From the NCBI RefSeq assembly GCF_901875575.1, contig NZ_CABFMF010000066.1:6095-70094 (forward strand): a stretch of DNA of 64,000 nucleotides. The letters run 5' to 3'. Made by a program: the position numbers and the translations under genes. The stretch comes from an uncultured Streptococcus sp. GTDB taxonomy: Bacteria; Bacillota; Bacilli; Lactobacillales; Streptococcaceae. The first letter of the stretch is position 1. Every line of letters starts with the position of its first letter. Below are positions 26,709 to 37,142 of the stretch, one piece after another. The notes under the pieces are model-generated. The model saw only the letters and a list, made by a program, of their open reading frames with translations, had not been told where the DNA came from and did not search any database.

Positions 26709-27063
26709 AGAGCACCTCCTCGACAAGTTCAATACTAATAATGTCTTTTAATTTCAAATTGATGTGACCTGTTGTAGTTTTTATCAAAATGAAATCTTTG
26801 GTCAGACTTGGTATTGTTCCAGTGTAGGAAACACGCTTGTTTTTTTCAATCACTTGAATGCGTGTGCGTAGCTGCCCGGCGTATACTTGACTGAGGAGTA
26901 ATAATTTCTTCTCTAGTGATAAGTCAGACATGTACGTTACTTTGTTTGTATCATCAGAGAGTGCTGATGCATGTTCAGATAGGAAAAAGCCCATCCATTT
27001 TTGCATCTTTGTATCCTGGTACTCTCTTGCTGATTGAAATGGTAAATATGAACGGTCAATCAT
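26695..27063 (-). CDS. YolD-like protein
   Basis: 122 residues. The N-terminus DRSYLPFQSAREYQDTKMQKWMGFFLSEH fits the YolD family, with an OB-like second half (RTRIQVIEKNKRVSYTGTI...). YolD-like proteins are encoded beside UmuC-type DNA polymerases and are proposed as UmuD substitutes. Here the polymerase gene upstream is truncated, so the partner is missing. Confidence 0.6.
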   Translation of the reverse strand: MIDRSYLPFQSAREYQDTKMQKWMGFFLSEHASALSDDTNKVTYMSDLSLEKKLLLLSQVYAGQLRTRIQVIEKNKRVSYTGTIPSLTKDFILIKTTTGHINLKLKDIISIELVEEVLYESA

Positions 27064-27075
27064 ATCAAATCCTTT

Positions 27076-27411
27076 CTATGCAGAGGCAAGGGTATTTTTA
27101 TCAAATTGAATCGTAAAACCTTGAATTCCCCCACCTGTGTAACATTCTTTAAAGCGATTGATTACCTCAGTATAGATTATCACAGATGAGCTTGTTGGCT
27201 TAATGCTAAATGTAAATTCCAATGGTAATCGGTTTTCAGATTTAGCATGTACTAGTCGTATCGATATTTCAGTTGTTTTGAGTTTTCTCTGACGAAGTTT
27301 TGAAGTTGCTGTTTCAACGATTCCATGTAAAAATCTTTCAAGCATTTCAATATCATTACATCCTTTGCTACGGATTTCTGAAAATTGTACTGTATTTTTT
27401 TCTTGTTTCAT
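27076..27411 (-). CDS. Hypothetical protein of the umuC-yolD cluster
   Basis: 111 residues, beta-rich in the second half (EISIRLVHAKSENRLPLEFTF...). Lies between the umuC remnant, overlapping it by 4 bp, and the YolD-like gene. It faintly recalls the little-finger fold of Y-family polymerases but follows an already complete UmuC C-terminus, so a separate small gene is more likely. Function not recognised. Confidence 0.45.
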   Translation of the reverse strand: MKQEKNTVQFSEIRSKGCNDIEMLERFLHGIVETATSKLRQRKLKTTEISIRLVHAKSENRLPLEFTFSIKPTSSSVIIYTEVINRFKECYTGGGIQGFTIQFDKNTLASA

Positions 27412-27838
27412 TTTAATCCCTCCAATCCACCCGCGGAATGACCACCGATAAGTTTACTGCGTTCAATATTTCTGGAACCTTCAGTTAGGACGGTTCCTTT
27501 TTGTATGGCTAAAAAACCAAACTGTTCTCTGACAACATCAATAGCTGTCTGAAGTCTATTATCTTTTTCAATTTGTTCTACATCATCAAAGAGTGATAGT
27601 AGAGTATAGCTTTCATCTACGAAGCCACTATAAGATACACCAATTTGTCTCACTGCACCAGAGGTGTATTTTTTCGGAATAATACAAGTACATGACTCAC
27701 CATTGTTTTGGGGAGATTTGCGGGTTCAATTTTATTCTGAGCATTTATAGATTTTTTCATCTCAGTCCTAGAATAGCCAATATGAATAGAAACGACAGTA
27801 GTCAATACTAGGGCTACTGTTCCGTTCCACAGTATCAT
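27408..27838 (-). pseudogene. umuC-type Y-family DNA polymerase, C-terminal remnant with frameshift
   Basis: Two adjoining frames give the C-terminal little-finger part of a UmuC-like polymerase: first SIHIGYSRTEMKKSINAQNKIEPAN, then VRQIGVSYSGFVDE...LSLFDDVEQ...RSKLIGGHSAG. The frame changes near 27655 in a run of A/T. Catalytic palm and fingers are absent. It is the known mega fragment related to SOS genes of Tn5252-type elements. Confidence 0.7.
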
Positions 27839-28016
27839 TTAAAAATCATTTTCACACCCTTTCGTCTATTAGTATAGAAGAAAGCTCTCAGCACACAATA
27901 TCCACTTGTAGTTTATAATAACTATCTCCTCCTTTACACTTTAATTCAAATCTTTATTAAAAAATATTTCATCTTATTTAACAAGAAACCATATTTATAT
28001 AACAACATAAAATACA

Positions 28017-29936
28017 CTAAGTTATTTTATTGAACATATATCGTACTTTATCTATCCGACTATTTGGACGACGGGGCTGGCAAACAGGTTCACCGGTAGT
28101 AACATGGTACCCTTTTAACTCTGTTAAACAAACACTACGTCCATTTGTAAAGAAAGTTAAATCACTACGATATTCTTGAATACACCGAGCAGGGATTTCT
28201 CCACTAAGAATGACCTCATTATTTTTCAATTGAGTGTCTACGATGTTCACACAATATTTAGGAGCATCGTTGTATGCTCGTGAAAGATATTCCTGTGGCG
28301 CATAAATTTTAAAACTAAGATATGGCTCTAACAATTCTGTTCCAGCTTTTTTTAAGACTTGTTCCAATACAATAGGAGCAAGCATCCGAAAATCTGCTGG
28401 GGTACTAACAGGGCTATAGTATAAGCCATACTTAAAACAGATTTTACAGTCCGTCACATTCCAACCATACAATCCTTGTTCACAGCCATAGCGTATCCCC
28501 TCCATAACTGCATTTTGAAACGATTGATTTAAGTATCCAAGAGAAACCGAGCTCTCATACTGTACTCCGCTCCCTAATGGAAGCGGTGCTACAGATAGAC
28601 CAATGGAAGCCCAGAAAGGATTCGGTGGAACTTCGATGTGAATGGTATACTCTGCTTTTTTTAACGGTCTTTCCATATAAATGACTGTAGGCTCTTTTAT
28701 TTCTATCTCCACATGATACTTTTCTTGCAGCAGAGCACAAGTCACTTCCATTTGTACTTTCCCTAAGAAAGAAAGTATGATTTCATGTGTCGCAGAATCC
28801 ACATAATATCGCAGAAGCGGGTCACTGTCGGAGATTTCTAAAAGTGCATCAAGTAACATTTCCCTTTGTTGAGGTTTGCTCGGTTCAACAGTCGTTTGCA
28901 GCAGAGGGAGGGGATTTTCAATTCTCTCTCTCTGTGGCAATAGCTTTGTATCTCCAAGAACACTATTTAACTTCAAAAACTCATTCTGCAAAATAACAAT
29001 TTCCCCGGAATAAGCCTTATCGATTTTACATAATTCACCATTTATTGAAGTATACATTTCTGTAATTTTTATTTTTTCCTTTTCCGATATTCTAACCGAA
29101 TCTCGCAAATGCAGTACGCCACTATAAAGACGTATATATGCAAGACGCTGTCTTTTTTCCGAATACTCAATTTTGAAAACTTTTCCGCAAAGTTCAGACT
29201 GACCTCGATGTGTTGATGAATAAAATTTATTCGTAATCACTTCTATAAGGTTATCAATCCCTATATTGTTTTTTGCACTTCCGTGATAAACAGGGAACAG
29301 GGAACAATTCTGAAATCTTATGCTTTCCTCTTGTTCGAGTTCCAATGCTTCTAATGATTTACCGGACATATATTTCTCTAAAAGGTCATCGTTTCCCTCT
29401 ATTACCGTATCCCATTGTTCAGATTCGGTAAAGTTCGTCACACACATATTAGGATACAGTTCTACCTTCTGTTTGATTACAATTTCGGCAGAAAGTTTCT
29501 CTTTAATATCCTGATAAACCGTTGATAAATCAATTCCATTTTGGTCAATCTTATTGATAAAAAAGATTGTGGGAATCCCCATTTTCCTAAGTGCATGAAA
29601 TAATATACGAGTTTGTGCTTGTACGCCATCTTTTGCAGAAATCAGTAGAATTGCCCCATCTAAAACTGATAATGAACGATATACTTCTGCTAAGAAATCC
29701 ATATGTCCTGGCGTGTCTATGATGTTCACCTTCGTATTTTCCCACTGAAAAGAGGTTATTCCTGTCTGAATTGTAATTCCTCTCTGACGTTCTAAAAGCG
29801 TATTATCCGTCCTCGTTGTACCTTTGTCCACGCTTCCTAATTCTGTAATCGCTCCACTGTTATATAATAAGCTTTCTGTTAAGGTAGTTTTTCCTGCATC
29901 AACATGAGCTAAAACTCCAATATTAATAATTTTCAT
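28017..29936 (-). CDS. tet(M): Tetracycline resistance ribosomal protection protein Tet(M)
   Basis: 639 residues from ATG 29936, the canonical start (MKIINIGVLAHVDAGKTTL); an upstream in-frame ATG at 29951 overlaps the RBS and is unlikely. GTPase motifs AHVDAGKT, DTPGHMDF and NKID are intact, with EF-G-like domains. Displaces tetracycline from the ribosome. Controlled by the orf12 attenuator upstream. Read-through from here into orf9-orf7 direction links tetracycline induction and transposition in Tn916; mega now lies in that path. Confidence 0.97.
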   Translation of the reverse strand: MKIINIGVLAHVDAGKTTLTESLLYNSGAITELGSVDKGTTRTDNTLLERQRGITIQTGITSFQWENTKVNIIDTPGHMDFLAEVYRSLSVLDGAILLISAKDGVQAQTRILFHALRKMGIPTIFFINKIDQNGIDLSTVYQDIKEKLSAEIVIKQKVELYPNMCVTNFTESEQWDTVIEGNDDLLEKYMSGKSLEALELEQEESIRFQNCSLFPVYHGSAKNNIGIDNLIEVITNKFYSSTHRGQSELCGKVFKIEYSEKRQRLAYIRLYSGVLHLRDSVRISEKEKIKITEMYTSINGELCKIDKAYSGEIVILQNEFLKLNSVLGDTKLLPQRERIENPLPLLQTTVEPSKPQQREMLLDALLEISDSDPLLRYYVDSATHEIILSFLGKVQMEVTCALLQEKYHVEIEIKEPTVIYMERPLKKAEYTIHIEVPPNPFWASIGLSVAPLPLGSGVQYESSVSLGYLNQSFQNAVMEGIRYGCEQGLYGWNVTDCKICFKYGLYYSPVSTPADFRMLAPIVLEQVLKKAGTELLEPYLSFKIYAPQEYLSRAYNDAPKYCVNIVDTQLKNNEVILSGEIPARCIQEYRSDLTFFTNGRSVCLTELKGYHVTTGEPVCQPRRPNSRIDKVRYMFNKIT

Positions 29937-29951
29937 GTGATTTTCCTCCAT

Positions 29952-30038
29952 TCAAAAGCCCAAAAGGGCATAAAAATCCCAGTGATAAATACTCTTATCA
30001 CTGGGATTTTTATGCATAACCATAGGCATACAAAGCAT
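29952..30038 (-). CDS. orf12: tet(M) leader peptide, Tn916 orf12
   Basis: A 28-codon frame beginning MLCMPMVMHKN and ending YALLGF, identical in layout to Tn916 orf12. It is translated ahead of tet(M) in the attenuation model in which rapid leader translation with tetracycline present favours read-through. Confidence 0.9.
   Translation of the reverse strand: MLCMPMVMHKNPSDKSIYHWDFYALLGF
29959..30013 (-). promoter_or_regulatory. tet(M) attenuator hairpins
   Basis: A perfect 19-bp inverted repeat (29970-29988 with 29995-30013, 6-base loop) lies inside orf12. A shorter GCCC/GGGC stem followed by TTTT in the minus-strand direction (about 29955-29970) is the terminator. The nested pair is the known attenuator layout. 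Confidence 0.8.
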
Positions 30039-30074
30039 ACAGATATTCTCCGGATACTTTAGAATCACATGATA

Positions 30075-30243
30075 AAGGTATTCTTAAACTGGGTACAAAA
30101 AACTAAGCCCTCCTAAAAAAGGACATCCAATTATTTGTTCCCACTATCAAATTGACAGTTTATTTAAGAATACCTTGCCGCATATTTATTAACTCCTTTT
30201 AAATAGATACTTAAATAATAGCACGTAAGAGCATATTTGTCAA
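30075..30243 (-). promoter_or_regulatory. tet(M) promoter and leader inverted repeat
   Basis: On the minus strand TTGACA (30238-30243) and TATTAT (30215-30220) are separated by 17 bp. A 14-bp inverted repeat AAGGTATTCTTAAA (30075-30088) / complement (30163-30176) in the 5' leader may form a further large stem. The gap 30039-30312 holds no other gene. Confidence 0.75.
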
Positions 30244-30312
30244 GGAATCTCCAATTTTTTATCAAAGAGAGTACGTGATTACAAAATAGCTGTAATAATG
30301 TACCAATATTTG

Positions 30313-31227
30313 TTATTCTATAATCTTCCAATTACTCCCGTTCTTTTCAAGTACCAAATCAAATTGAGATACCTGCGTTGCTTTGGTCTGCTGGTCGATA
30401 TACTCCACTGTCAGCGATACCGTGACTTGATTATCCTTACGATTGTGAATAGGATTTACCAGTTCTTGAAAGATGTACTCTTTTCCGATTGGTTTTAATA
30501 TCCCGTCATTCACATAGTAGGAAAGTTCACTGGCTGTCGCTGTAGGATAGAGCTTGAAGAACGTCGTTAAAAACTCATTGATTTCATTGGTTGTAATGGA
30601 ATCAACCGTCCCCTCACTTTCAATGGCTTTTGGTTTATAACTTGATTTCTTAGGTATGTTGGTAATGGTCGGATTCTTAACCAGTACCATATTTCCAGAA
30701 CCATCTACATAGACACTCACTATATAAGCAGAGTGGACGGTCTTTGTATTTTCTCCCTCTGTAATGAGCTGGTCTACACTGTAGGTTACATTAAACTCAT
30801 TGTCGCCAGTTGGCTCTACTGTCCATATCTGAAATCCTCTTACAGAAGACGATACAGGAATATCTTTGCGTACTGTATCAACATTGAGAGCTTGAAGTTC
30901 ATCTGTCAGATAGCCTTTTAGACTTTCCATTCGATTATCAATGGACTTATCGGATTGCTCCCATGAATAGTAGACTTTCGCAAAGTTCTCTACAAAATTT
31001 TCTACATGATGAGTATCAACGTATTCCTTTTCTATGATAGTTGTTTCGTGAATAGTATGAGTATCTATAGCTGTAAAGTGCTTGAATATCGCAAAGCTGA
31101 AACTAAGCCCTAAAAGTACCCACAAGGCAATCACAACCTTTTTATGAGGATTGACCTTATAGACACGAGGTTTCTTTTCCTTTGGTATCTGTTTTTCTTT
31201 ATTCTGATTTTTTCTAAATTTCATCAT
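30313..31227 (-). CDS. orf13: Tn916 orf13, TcpC/VirB8-like conjugation protein
   Basis: About 304 residues from ATG 31227 (MMKFRKNQNKEK), chosen because AGGAAG lies at the right distance; an ATG at 31245 is also in frame. A single membrane helix (VVIALWVLLGLSFSFAIF, about 35-52) is followed by two extracytoplasmic NTF2-like domains, as in TcpC. Needed for Tn916-type conjugation. It overlaps or abuts orf14. Confidence 0.85.
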   Translation of the reverse strand: MMKFRKNQNKEKQIPKEKKPRVYKVNPHKKVVIALWVLLGLSFSFAIFKHFTAIDTHTIHETTIIEKEYVDTHHVENFVENFAKVYYSWEQSDKSIDNRMESLKGYLTDELQALNVDTVRKDIPVSSSVRGFQIWTVEPTGDNEFNVTYSVDQLITEGENTKTVHSAYIVSVYVDGSGNMVLVKNPTITNIPKKSSYKPKAIESEGTVDSITTNEINEFLTTFFKLYPTATASELSYYVNDGILKPIGKEYIFQELVNPIHNRKDNQVTVSLTVEYIDQQTKATQVSQFDLVLEKNGSNWKIIE

Positions 31228-31241
31228 TAAATCTTCCTTTC

Positions 31242-32243
31242 TCATTGTTTGATTCGTCCTGCTCCCACTAAATGCTGTTGCCAGTAGGGGCTTGTTAAGT
31301 CGGCATAACCGATTGGGTCGCCTGCATGAAACATACGGTTATCGCCTAAATAAATCCCGATATGAGTAATATAAGAGCCAGCGTTATAGGTAGAATGAAA
31401 GAAAACCAAATCGCCAGCTTGTGCTTCCGATAGTGGGATATGCTGGGTCACATCATATTGCTGTTGTGCGGTTCGTGGTAAGTTAATTCCAGCTTTTCCA
31501 TACGTCCATTGTGTCAGTCCGCTACAATCAAAAGAAGTAGTCGGGGAAGCTCCACCGTAAACGTATCGCCAGCCCTCATATTTCAGTGCTTCGTCCATGA
31601 TGGCTTGTACCGTATCATCATCAAACTCTGTTGTGACAAGATACTGCGTTACCAGTTGCACATAAAACATATTGCCATAGTTGTATCGCCAGCCCCCATT
31701 GATAGGTATGGCTATGGGATTGGGGTAAGACACTTTTTCGCCACCTGAATACTCTTTTGAGAAACTTTGAGCCAGTTCAAAGGTATATTTATTTCCACGA
31801 TTAGCCACATACCCTAAGAAACCACCACCATAATTGTAGGACTGGATAACCGATTCTAAATCTACACTGAGCCTTTCGCTACTGGCTAATAATTCACTGA
31901 AATACTTCACACCTTGCTTAATGGATTCTTCTGTACTCAATGAATTAGGTGGAAGACCGAGGGATTCCGAGGACTGCATAACATCTTCCGCAGTACCGCC
32001 CGATTCCACCTGTATAATCGCAAGAAGTATGTTGACATATTCTTCAACGCCATATTCTTTGGCATATTTTTCTACCATAGGCTTATGAGCCAGCACTTCT
32101 GCGGAAACATTCACACCTCCATAATGAATATTGGAAATTCCGCTGTCCTGTTCATCTGAAAATAAAATGGCAACAAACAGAAGCAGTGAGAAGACCATCA
32201 AGAATAATCCAGAACCACCAATCACTAAAGTTTTCAGCTTCAT
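31242..32243 (-). CDS. orf14: Tn916 orf14, bifunctional cell-wall hydrolase (CwlT-like)
   Basis: 333 residues. An N-terminal membrane anchor (LFLMVFSLLLFVAILF) is followed by a lysozyme-like domain (ILLAIIQVESGG with catalytic Glu, about residue 80-180) and a C-terminal NlpC/P60 domain (YGGASPTTSFDCSGLTQW with catalytic Cys; THIGIYLGDN with His). It opens peptidoglycan for the transfer channel. Overlaps orf15 by 4 bp. Confidence 0.9.
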   Translation of the reverse strand: MKLKTLVIGGSGLFLMVFSLLLFVAILFSDEQDSGISNIHYGGVNVSAEVLAHKPMVEKYAKEYGVEEYVNILLAIIQVESGGTAEDVMQSSESLGLPPNSLSTEESIKQGVKYFSELLASSERLSVDLESVIQSYNYGGGFLGYVANRGNKYTFELAQSFSKEYSGGEKVSYPNPIAIPINGGWRYNYGNMFYVQLVTQYLVTTEFDDDTVQAIMDEALKYEGWRYVYGGASPTTSFDCSGLTQWTYGKAGINLPRTAQQQYDVTQHIPLSEAQAGDLVFFHSTYNAGSYITHIGIYLGDNRMFHAGDPIGYADLTSPYWQQHLVGAGRIKQ

Positions 32244-34423
32244 GGTTTCTTACTGCCTTTCTTAATGGTGGCGGTTTTGATTGGTGGTCTACTTTTTGTA
32301 TTTTGTAGTGGTACTCTTTGAACAGTAGACTGACGTTCTTTTGTGATTGGACGTTGTGAAGTTCTATCTGCTGTAGTGGTTGAAGTTGCTGGCTTTTGAA
32401 CGGTTTTTTCTTGAACGGTATTGCCTTGGCGTTCCACTTTTGGACTTGAAAAATCGGACTTAACTGCTGGACGCTCTTGTTTGGCTTGTTGAGATTCCTT
32501 ATATGAAGTCTGAATATTAGACTGTTTTGAGGTCTGTTCATCATGATATTGTTCTTGTCTTGTAGTCGGTCTTTCATGAACAGAAGAAGCAGGCTGTTTT
32601 TTCTGTTTGACCTGTTCCATTTCAGAGCGACGCTTCGCAATGGTTTTTCGCCTTTGTTCCTGCTGTTCCTTGCGTCCACTGGCTCTGTCCGCTTTGGTTT
32701 GAGAAATACTACTGGTTAAATCACGGACATTCTCTTTTACTTTGGATTTTCCTTGATATACTGCATATCTTGCATTGGTCGGCAAATCCTTAACCTGTTC
32801 TTTCAAATTACCAGCAGTATCTACCATTCTGTCTTTGGTATCAGCTACTGTACCGATGGTTTGACCGATACGCTTTCCTAGTGTTGATTTTTCCTGCCCG
32901 TTTGGTCGAGAGTGATCTGCTTGTGTACTCGCAGAACTTCCCGAACCCGACTGTCCTTTTTTACCCGTAGCACTGGCAATGGCAGACCCAGCCCCTAAAG
33001 CAGTCACGGAGCGTCCAAGTTTCCGCTGTAGACGGTGCATGTGAGCGTGCATAAGCATACGAGGTTTTCTCATCATACGACTTCCCACACTTTGAGAATC
33101 GTTACTCTGTAGAGAAAACATACTCATTAAATCGCCCAGCTTAAAGTAGATTCCTGCAAAGGTCACAATCTGTAGAAAAGCAATCAAAAAGAACGGATAA
33201 CCAGCCGATAAGGTATAGAGCATGGTTGAAATACTAAATGCTGTCGTAATAATCAATGTGATTCCAGCTCGTGTCAAAATGGTATTAAAGAGCTTTGTTA
33301 TGGCTCGTTTTGACATACCATCAAATGATGGAATCATGCTTAAAATAAAGCTCACAGGCAGAAACATAGCATAGATGATAAAAAGTACCTGCGAGAAAAT
33401 CATGATTCCTGTTAATAGGAATACAAATATGGAAATCCCAATATTGAAGACAAATAGGAAGAAGACTGTACCTAAACGGTTAATCGTCTTTGTAATGGTT
33501 AGATTGGTATTGCTTCTATCTTCAATTTCTTCCGCAACAATTTTTTCTCTGTCTTCCCCATTGTTGGAATCTGGACTGGTTGAGAGCAGGCTTTCCACAC
33601 GGTCAATACCAATACTTTCAATGTCTGAACTGTTATATTGAAGCAGTAGCCACGGTTGCTGAACCTGTATGGAAAACAGGCTATCTCTGATTAAGTCCAC
33701 GCTGTCCTTGCCTTGACTATCGGAATGGGGCATGACAATCTTCGTGCCAAGTGATAAACTGGCATTACTGATGTCTGATGAAAAGTCATTGATTTTTTTA
33801 ATGTAGTCGGGAGCGTAGGCAATAAAGGAAGCCGATAGGATAAACACCAGCACAAAATTCATAATGGCATGAATTGCCTTTGTGGTTTCTCTCTTTATCA
33901 GTCCCGTATAGGCAACATAAACCCCAAGAACCAAAATCAAGAGTAAGAGGAATCCAACATAGAAACCCTCTGTTGAAAATCCGTTTGCACTCACACCAGC
34001 TAAGGTCTGCATATTCTTACCAATGGAATCTGCTGTAGCGGAAATGAAGTCTAAGGAATAGGCTTCCTGTACTAAGTAACCTGTCGCATTGGAAACATAC
34101 AAACTGATTGTCCAAATAAAATTGGTAATGGCATATAGTCCATACATGACCTGTTTTCCAATCCCGTCCTACCAGTTCCACGGAAGCCAGCCCCAGCTAT
34201 TATCCACATAAAAATCCAGTTGATAGTTTTCAAGTGGGTATCGGCTGTATTCATTTGCCACATTGACCGTATCATCTACCAAGCCCGCAGCTTGAACCAC
34301 CGTTCCCAGCATGGCTAAAAGAAAAATGGCAATCACAAGTGTGAAAGCCACTGTCATTGCCACTTTACCTAGACGTTTCAGCGTCCAGTTTGATTTTATT
34401 CTGTTTACTATTGATGGTTTCAC
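32240..34423 (-). pseudogene. orf15: Tn916 orf15 (VirB6-like membrane protein) with amber stop
   Basis: The gene begins MKPSIVNRIKSNWTLKRLG at 34423 and reads to ...WGWLPWNW, where codon 85 is TAG (34169-34171) in place of a sense codon. The frame then continues unchanged (DGIGKQVMYGLY...) to 32240, with about eight membrane helices and a long polar C-terminal tail rich in Q, K and T. A start at Met 34147 could give a 635-residue product lacking the first helix. The full protein is the TcpH/VirB6-like channel component. Confidence 0.8.
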
Positions 34424-34425
34424 AT

Positions 34426-36873
34426 TTACACCTCTTTTCGCACAGGTGGTCTGGTATCAAAGGCATGGAGCAGTTCTTCAAATACAGGGTGGAACTGTAT
34501 CACACCGACACGACCATATAAATCACTGATAAGGCATTGCCCGTTTTCCAAATCACGCAATCGCTTCTGATTGTTTTCGTCCTCTGGGTCTACACCAAAA
34601 AAGGCTAAGGTCTTTTTAATCTCGTTAAGGTCAGTGGAACGAAATGCAAATTTTAAGCCGAGGTTATTTTTCAGTTTTTCATCTAAGAGGTCGTCTGTAT
34701 TTTGGGTCACGAAATATACCCCAGCGTTCATAGCACGACCAGCCCGAACCAGCTTCATAGATAGTGTTTTTCCTTGTGCTACCTGTAAAAAGCTCCATGC
34801 TTCGTCTAAATCTACAATCTTGAAAATGCTTCGGTCTGTATGGATAAAGTCTAAAGCAAAGGTACTAATGACAATCAGCATAGCAACGGATAAAAGCTCC
34901 ATAGTGGTATATTCCTCAAAGGAAGTTTCCTTGTCGGGAAGTACCAAGTCCGCAACCTGTATAATGTTCAGTTGTTTTTCTAAGCTGATAGACTGCTCCA
35001 CATAACCATTACTGAATAATAAATGTGCAAAGTCATAGTCTGTAAAACTTTCGATATGGTCGGCTATACTGGTACTTAGTGGCGTATTCTCAACCCGTAA
35101 TTCCTCAATCACTTTCATCAACCCTCGTACTTCACTATTGGTTACTGCACGAATGGCTTTTCTAAGGATTGGGAAGCGTTCCCCATCACGAGAGGAAATC
35201 CCCGTAAGGAATGTCAGAATATCAATAGCCAGTGATTCAGAATCTTTGGGATTTTTCATAATCACATAAGGGTCAAGTAAGCCTTTGTTTTTCTCATCAG
35301 AAGTCAGAGTGACGATATTGATTTCATGGGAAATCTCTGGCAAGGTTTCTTTCCATCTGCCACGTTCTGCTTTTGGGTCTACAATCACTGCTTGTGCCCC
35401 ATAAAGCACCGCATAATAGACGATAAGGTTATTCGCAAAGGATTTACCACCACCCAGCGAACCAACAAAAGCCGACGCTAACGCATTGGTTACTGAACCC
35501 TTAACCCCTTGACTGGCAAGAGCAGGTTTCAGATAGACATTGCGTCCAGTATCTAAGCTGTAGCCAACATAAATCCCCTCATTTTCCCCCAGCATTTGAG
35601 TAGCACCAAAACCTAAACCAGCGAGGAAATCAGAGGTCACGTATTGAATATAATCATTCATATAACGCTTGCTGGCAGGTAAAAATTCTTCATGTAAGCC
35701 GAGCATATCCCCAAATGGTCGTACCAGTTTTACGCTTAAATCGTCATAAAAATCTTTCACTTCATTACAACGACGTTTGAGTTCGTCAAGATCATTTGCT
35801 GATACCCTTACCACATAAGACAGCTTGTACATAGATTCCTTGCTTTGGTCTAAATTGGTTTCCAGCTCATTCACACTTTCCAGAGCTTCCGCCACATTGG
35901 AGCTGGTTTCATTATCACTTTGCCAAGCGTGGTTATCCAAGTCTTTCAGTTCTTTCTTTTTATTGCGGACAGTAGATAGGGCTTTACGATTCGCTACAAT
36001 TTCCACATTCATTGACGTATCAATCGGGAATGTAAATTGCTGTTGCTGGTAGTAGAAGATTTCAGAGGACGGGAAGTCCAGTTCTCCGACAATGCTGTTA
36101 ATGGTAAAGTAAGCTACATAGACGGTTTCATCTTCCTGCTGGATTTTCAAATATCGCTGTTTTTCTTCCACCAAACAGCGAGTAGGCTTAATCAAGTCAT
36201 AGTATTTAATCAGCGTTTCATTATCCAGCTTTTTCTTTGATAGATGGTACTCATACTCTTCATAGGCAGTGCCTGTCTGTCCGTAAAGGTGTTCAATCAG
36301 ATAGCCGAAGTCGTCCTTATCTAACCTGCGGATTTTGAAACGACGAGAGATTTTATTTTCTAAGAGCTTTTCCATCTTCTGAAAACGCAGGATTTCATCA
36401 TTACTCATACTAACAAAATCGCCCATCAGCTTATGGTTCACATCATAGACAAAATCAGACAAAGCATTTTTTGCTTCAACGGTAAGACTTTTCATAGAAA
36501 ACTCCTGATCGTTGAGAAGCAACTTAAAGCCGATAAAGAAACGGTAGTTCACTTGATTTTCGCCAATCATGGATATTAAAGCGTCTGTCTGTTGGTCGAT
36601 TTTGTCATAGGCAACCGCTTTGAGCTTGCCAGTGACTTCATTTTTGGAACGCTCTTGTGCAGAACGTATGCTGGATTCTGTACTGATTTGTAAAGCATGA
36701 ATTTTGCCATCACGATTTTGTGCGATAAGCTGTCTGAAAGAATCATGCACTTGTATTTTCTGTTCTGGACTTAGAAATGAGTAATTGTAAGGAACAAGCT
36801 CATAGTAAGCATAACATTCCCCGTCTTTATTCCAGACGAGATTGTTTTCAATGTATTTAATTGGATATGCCAT
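34426..36873 (-). CDS. orf16: Tn916 orf16, VirB4-like conjugation ATPase
   Basis: 815 residues from ATG 36873 (MAYPIKYIENNLVWNKDGE), the usual Tn916 size; a longer frame adds 17 residues overlapping orf17. Walker A is GSLGGGKSFANN (about residue 470) and Walker B is in FKIVDLDEAWSFL. Energises the type IV secretion-like conjugation channel. Intact, but its operon partners orf15 and orf17 are damaged. Confidence 0.92.
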   Translation of the reverse strand: MAYPIKYIENNLVWNKDGECYAYYELVPYNYSFLSPEQKIQVHDSFRQLIAQNRDGKIHALQISTESSIRSAQERSKNEVTGKLKAVAYDKIDQQTDALISMIGENQVNYRFFIGFKLLLNDQEFSMKSLTVEAKNALSDFVYDVNHKLMGDFVSMSNDEILRFQKMEKLLENKISRRFKIRRLDKDDFGYLIEHLYGQTGTAYEEYEYHLSKKKLDNETLIKYYDLIKPTRCLVEEKQRYLKIQQEDETVYVAYFTINSIVGELDFPSSEIFYYQQQQFTFPIDTSMNVEIVANRKALSTVRNKKKELKDLDNHAWQSDNETSSNVAEALESVNELETNLDQSKESMYKLSYVVRVSANDLDELKRRCNEVKDFYDDLSVKLVRPFGDMLGLHEEFLPASKRYMNDYIQYVTSDFLAGLGFGATQMLGENEGIYVGYSLDTGRNVYLKPALASQGVKGSVTNALASAFVGSLGGGKSFANNLIVYYAVLYGAQAVIVDPKAERGRWKETLPEISHEINIVTLTSDEKNKGLLDPYVIMKNPKDSESLAIDILTFLTGISSRDGERFPILRKAIRAVTNSEVRGLMKVIEELRVENTPLSTSIADHIESFTDYDFAHLLFSNGYVEQSISLEKQLNIIQVADLVLPDKETSFEEYTTMELLSVAMLIVISTFALDFIHTDRSIFKIVDLDEAWSFLQVAQGKTLSMKLVRAGRAMNAGVYFVTQNTDDLLDEKLKNNLGLKFAFRSTDLNEIKKTLAFFGVDPEDENNQKRLRDLENGQCLISDLYGRVGVIQFHPVFEELLHAFDTRPPVRKEV

Positions 36874-37135
36874 AAAATTCACTCCTAACTGCTGTAATGG
36901 CTTCTTGTGGCTGGTTTCTGCCAAGCGTTACTTTTTTTCCTGCATAGGTCAGCTTTGGTCGCAGTGCATAAGCAATGACAGACTTCAAAAATCCATAAGG
37001 CTTTTTACCATCAAAAGTTTTTGTAGACATAAACCATGTGAAAGCCACAGGAATCCCAAAGTATTTGAGAAATGCTCCCTCTATCATGGAAAGAGGGGGC
37101 AAGTTGCCAAGTATCATCACTGCAAAGAGTGACAC
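36857..37135 (-). pseudogene. orf17: Tn916 orf17 (TcpE-like), 5' truncated
   Basis: The last 92 codons remain (LFAVMILGNLPPLSM... SEFYGISN), a membrane protein of the Tn916 orf17/TcpE type. Its upstream part is replaced at about 37135-37142 by a rumA-like att scar. Nothing from orf18 to orf24 follows. It overlaps orf16 by 17 bp. Confidence 0.75.
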
Positions 37136-37142
37136 GACAAAC

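Larger units (their letters stand above)
22385..27892. mobile_element. mega macrolide-efflux element, inserted in Tn916 orf6
   Basis: About 5.5 kb carrying mef(E), msr(D) and a tail of SOS-type genes (YolD-like, truncated Y-family polymerase), the known mega content. Flanking Tn916 sequence is continuous across it: ...CCACATACAGGACA on the left and CACACAATATCC on the right restore orf6 when joined. The left terminus is a rumA 3'-end-like sequence (22385-22420). No long target duplication is evident. No complete recombinase is inside, only a large serine recombinase C-terminal scrap. Confidence 0.88.
18535..37138. mobile_element. Truncated Tn916-family element carrying mega (Tn2009-like)
   Basis: Gene order int, xis, orf8, orf7, orf9, orf6, tet(M), orf12, orf13, orf14, orf15, orf16, orf17 is that of Tn916. 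The mega macrolide-resistance element is inserted in orf6. The int-proximal end is approximate (AT-rich sequence after 18530). The other end is missing: sequence stops inside orf17 at a rumA-like att scar (37143), so orf18-orf24, including relaxase and coupling-protein genes, are absent. orf15 also has an internal stop. The element should be unable to excise or transfer by itself. Confidence 0.85.
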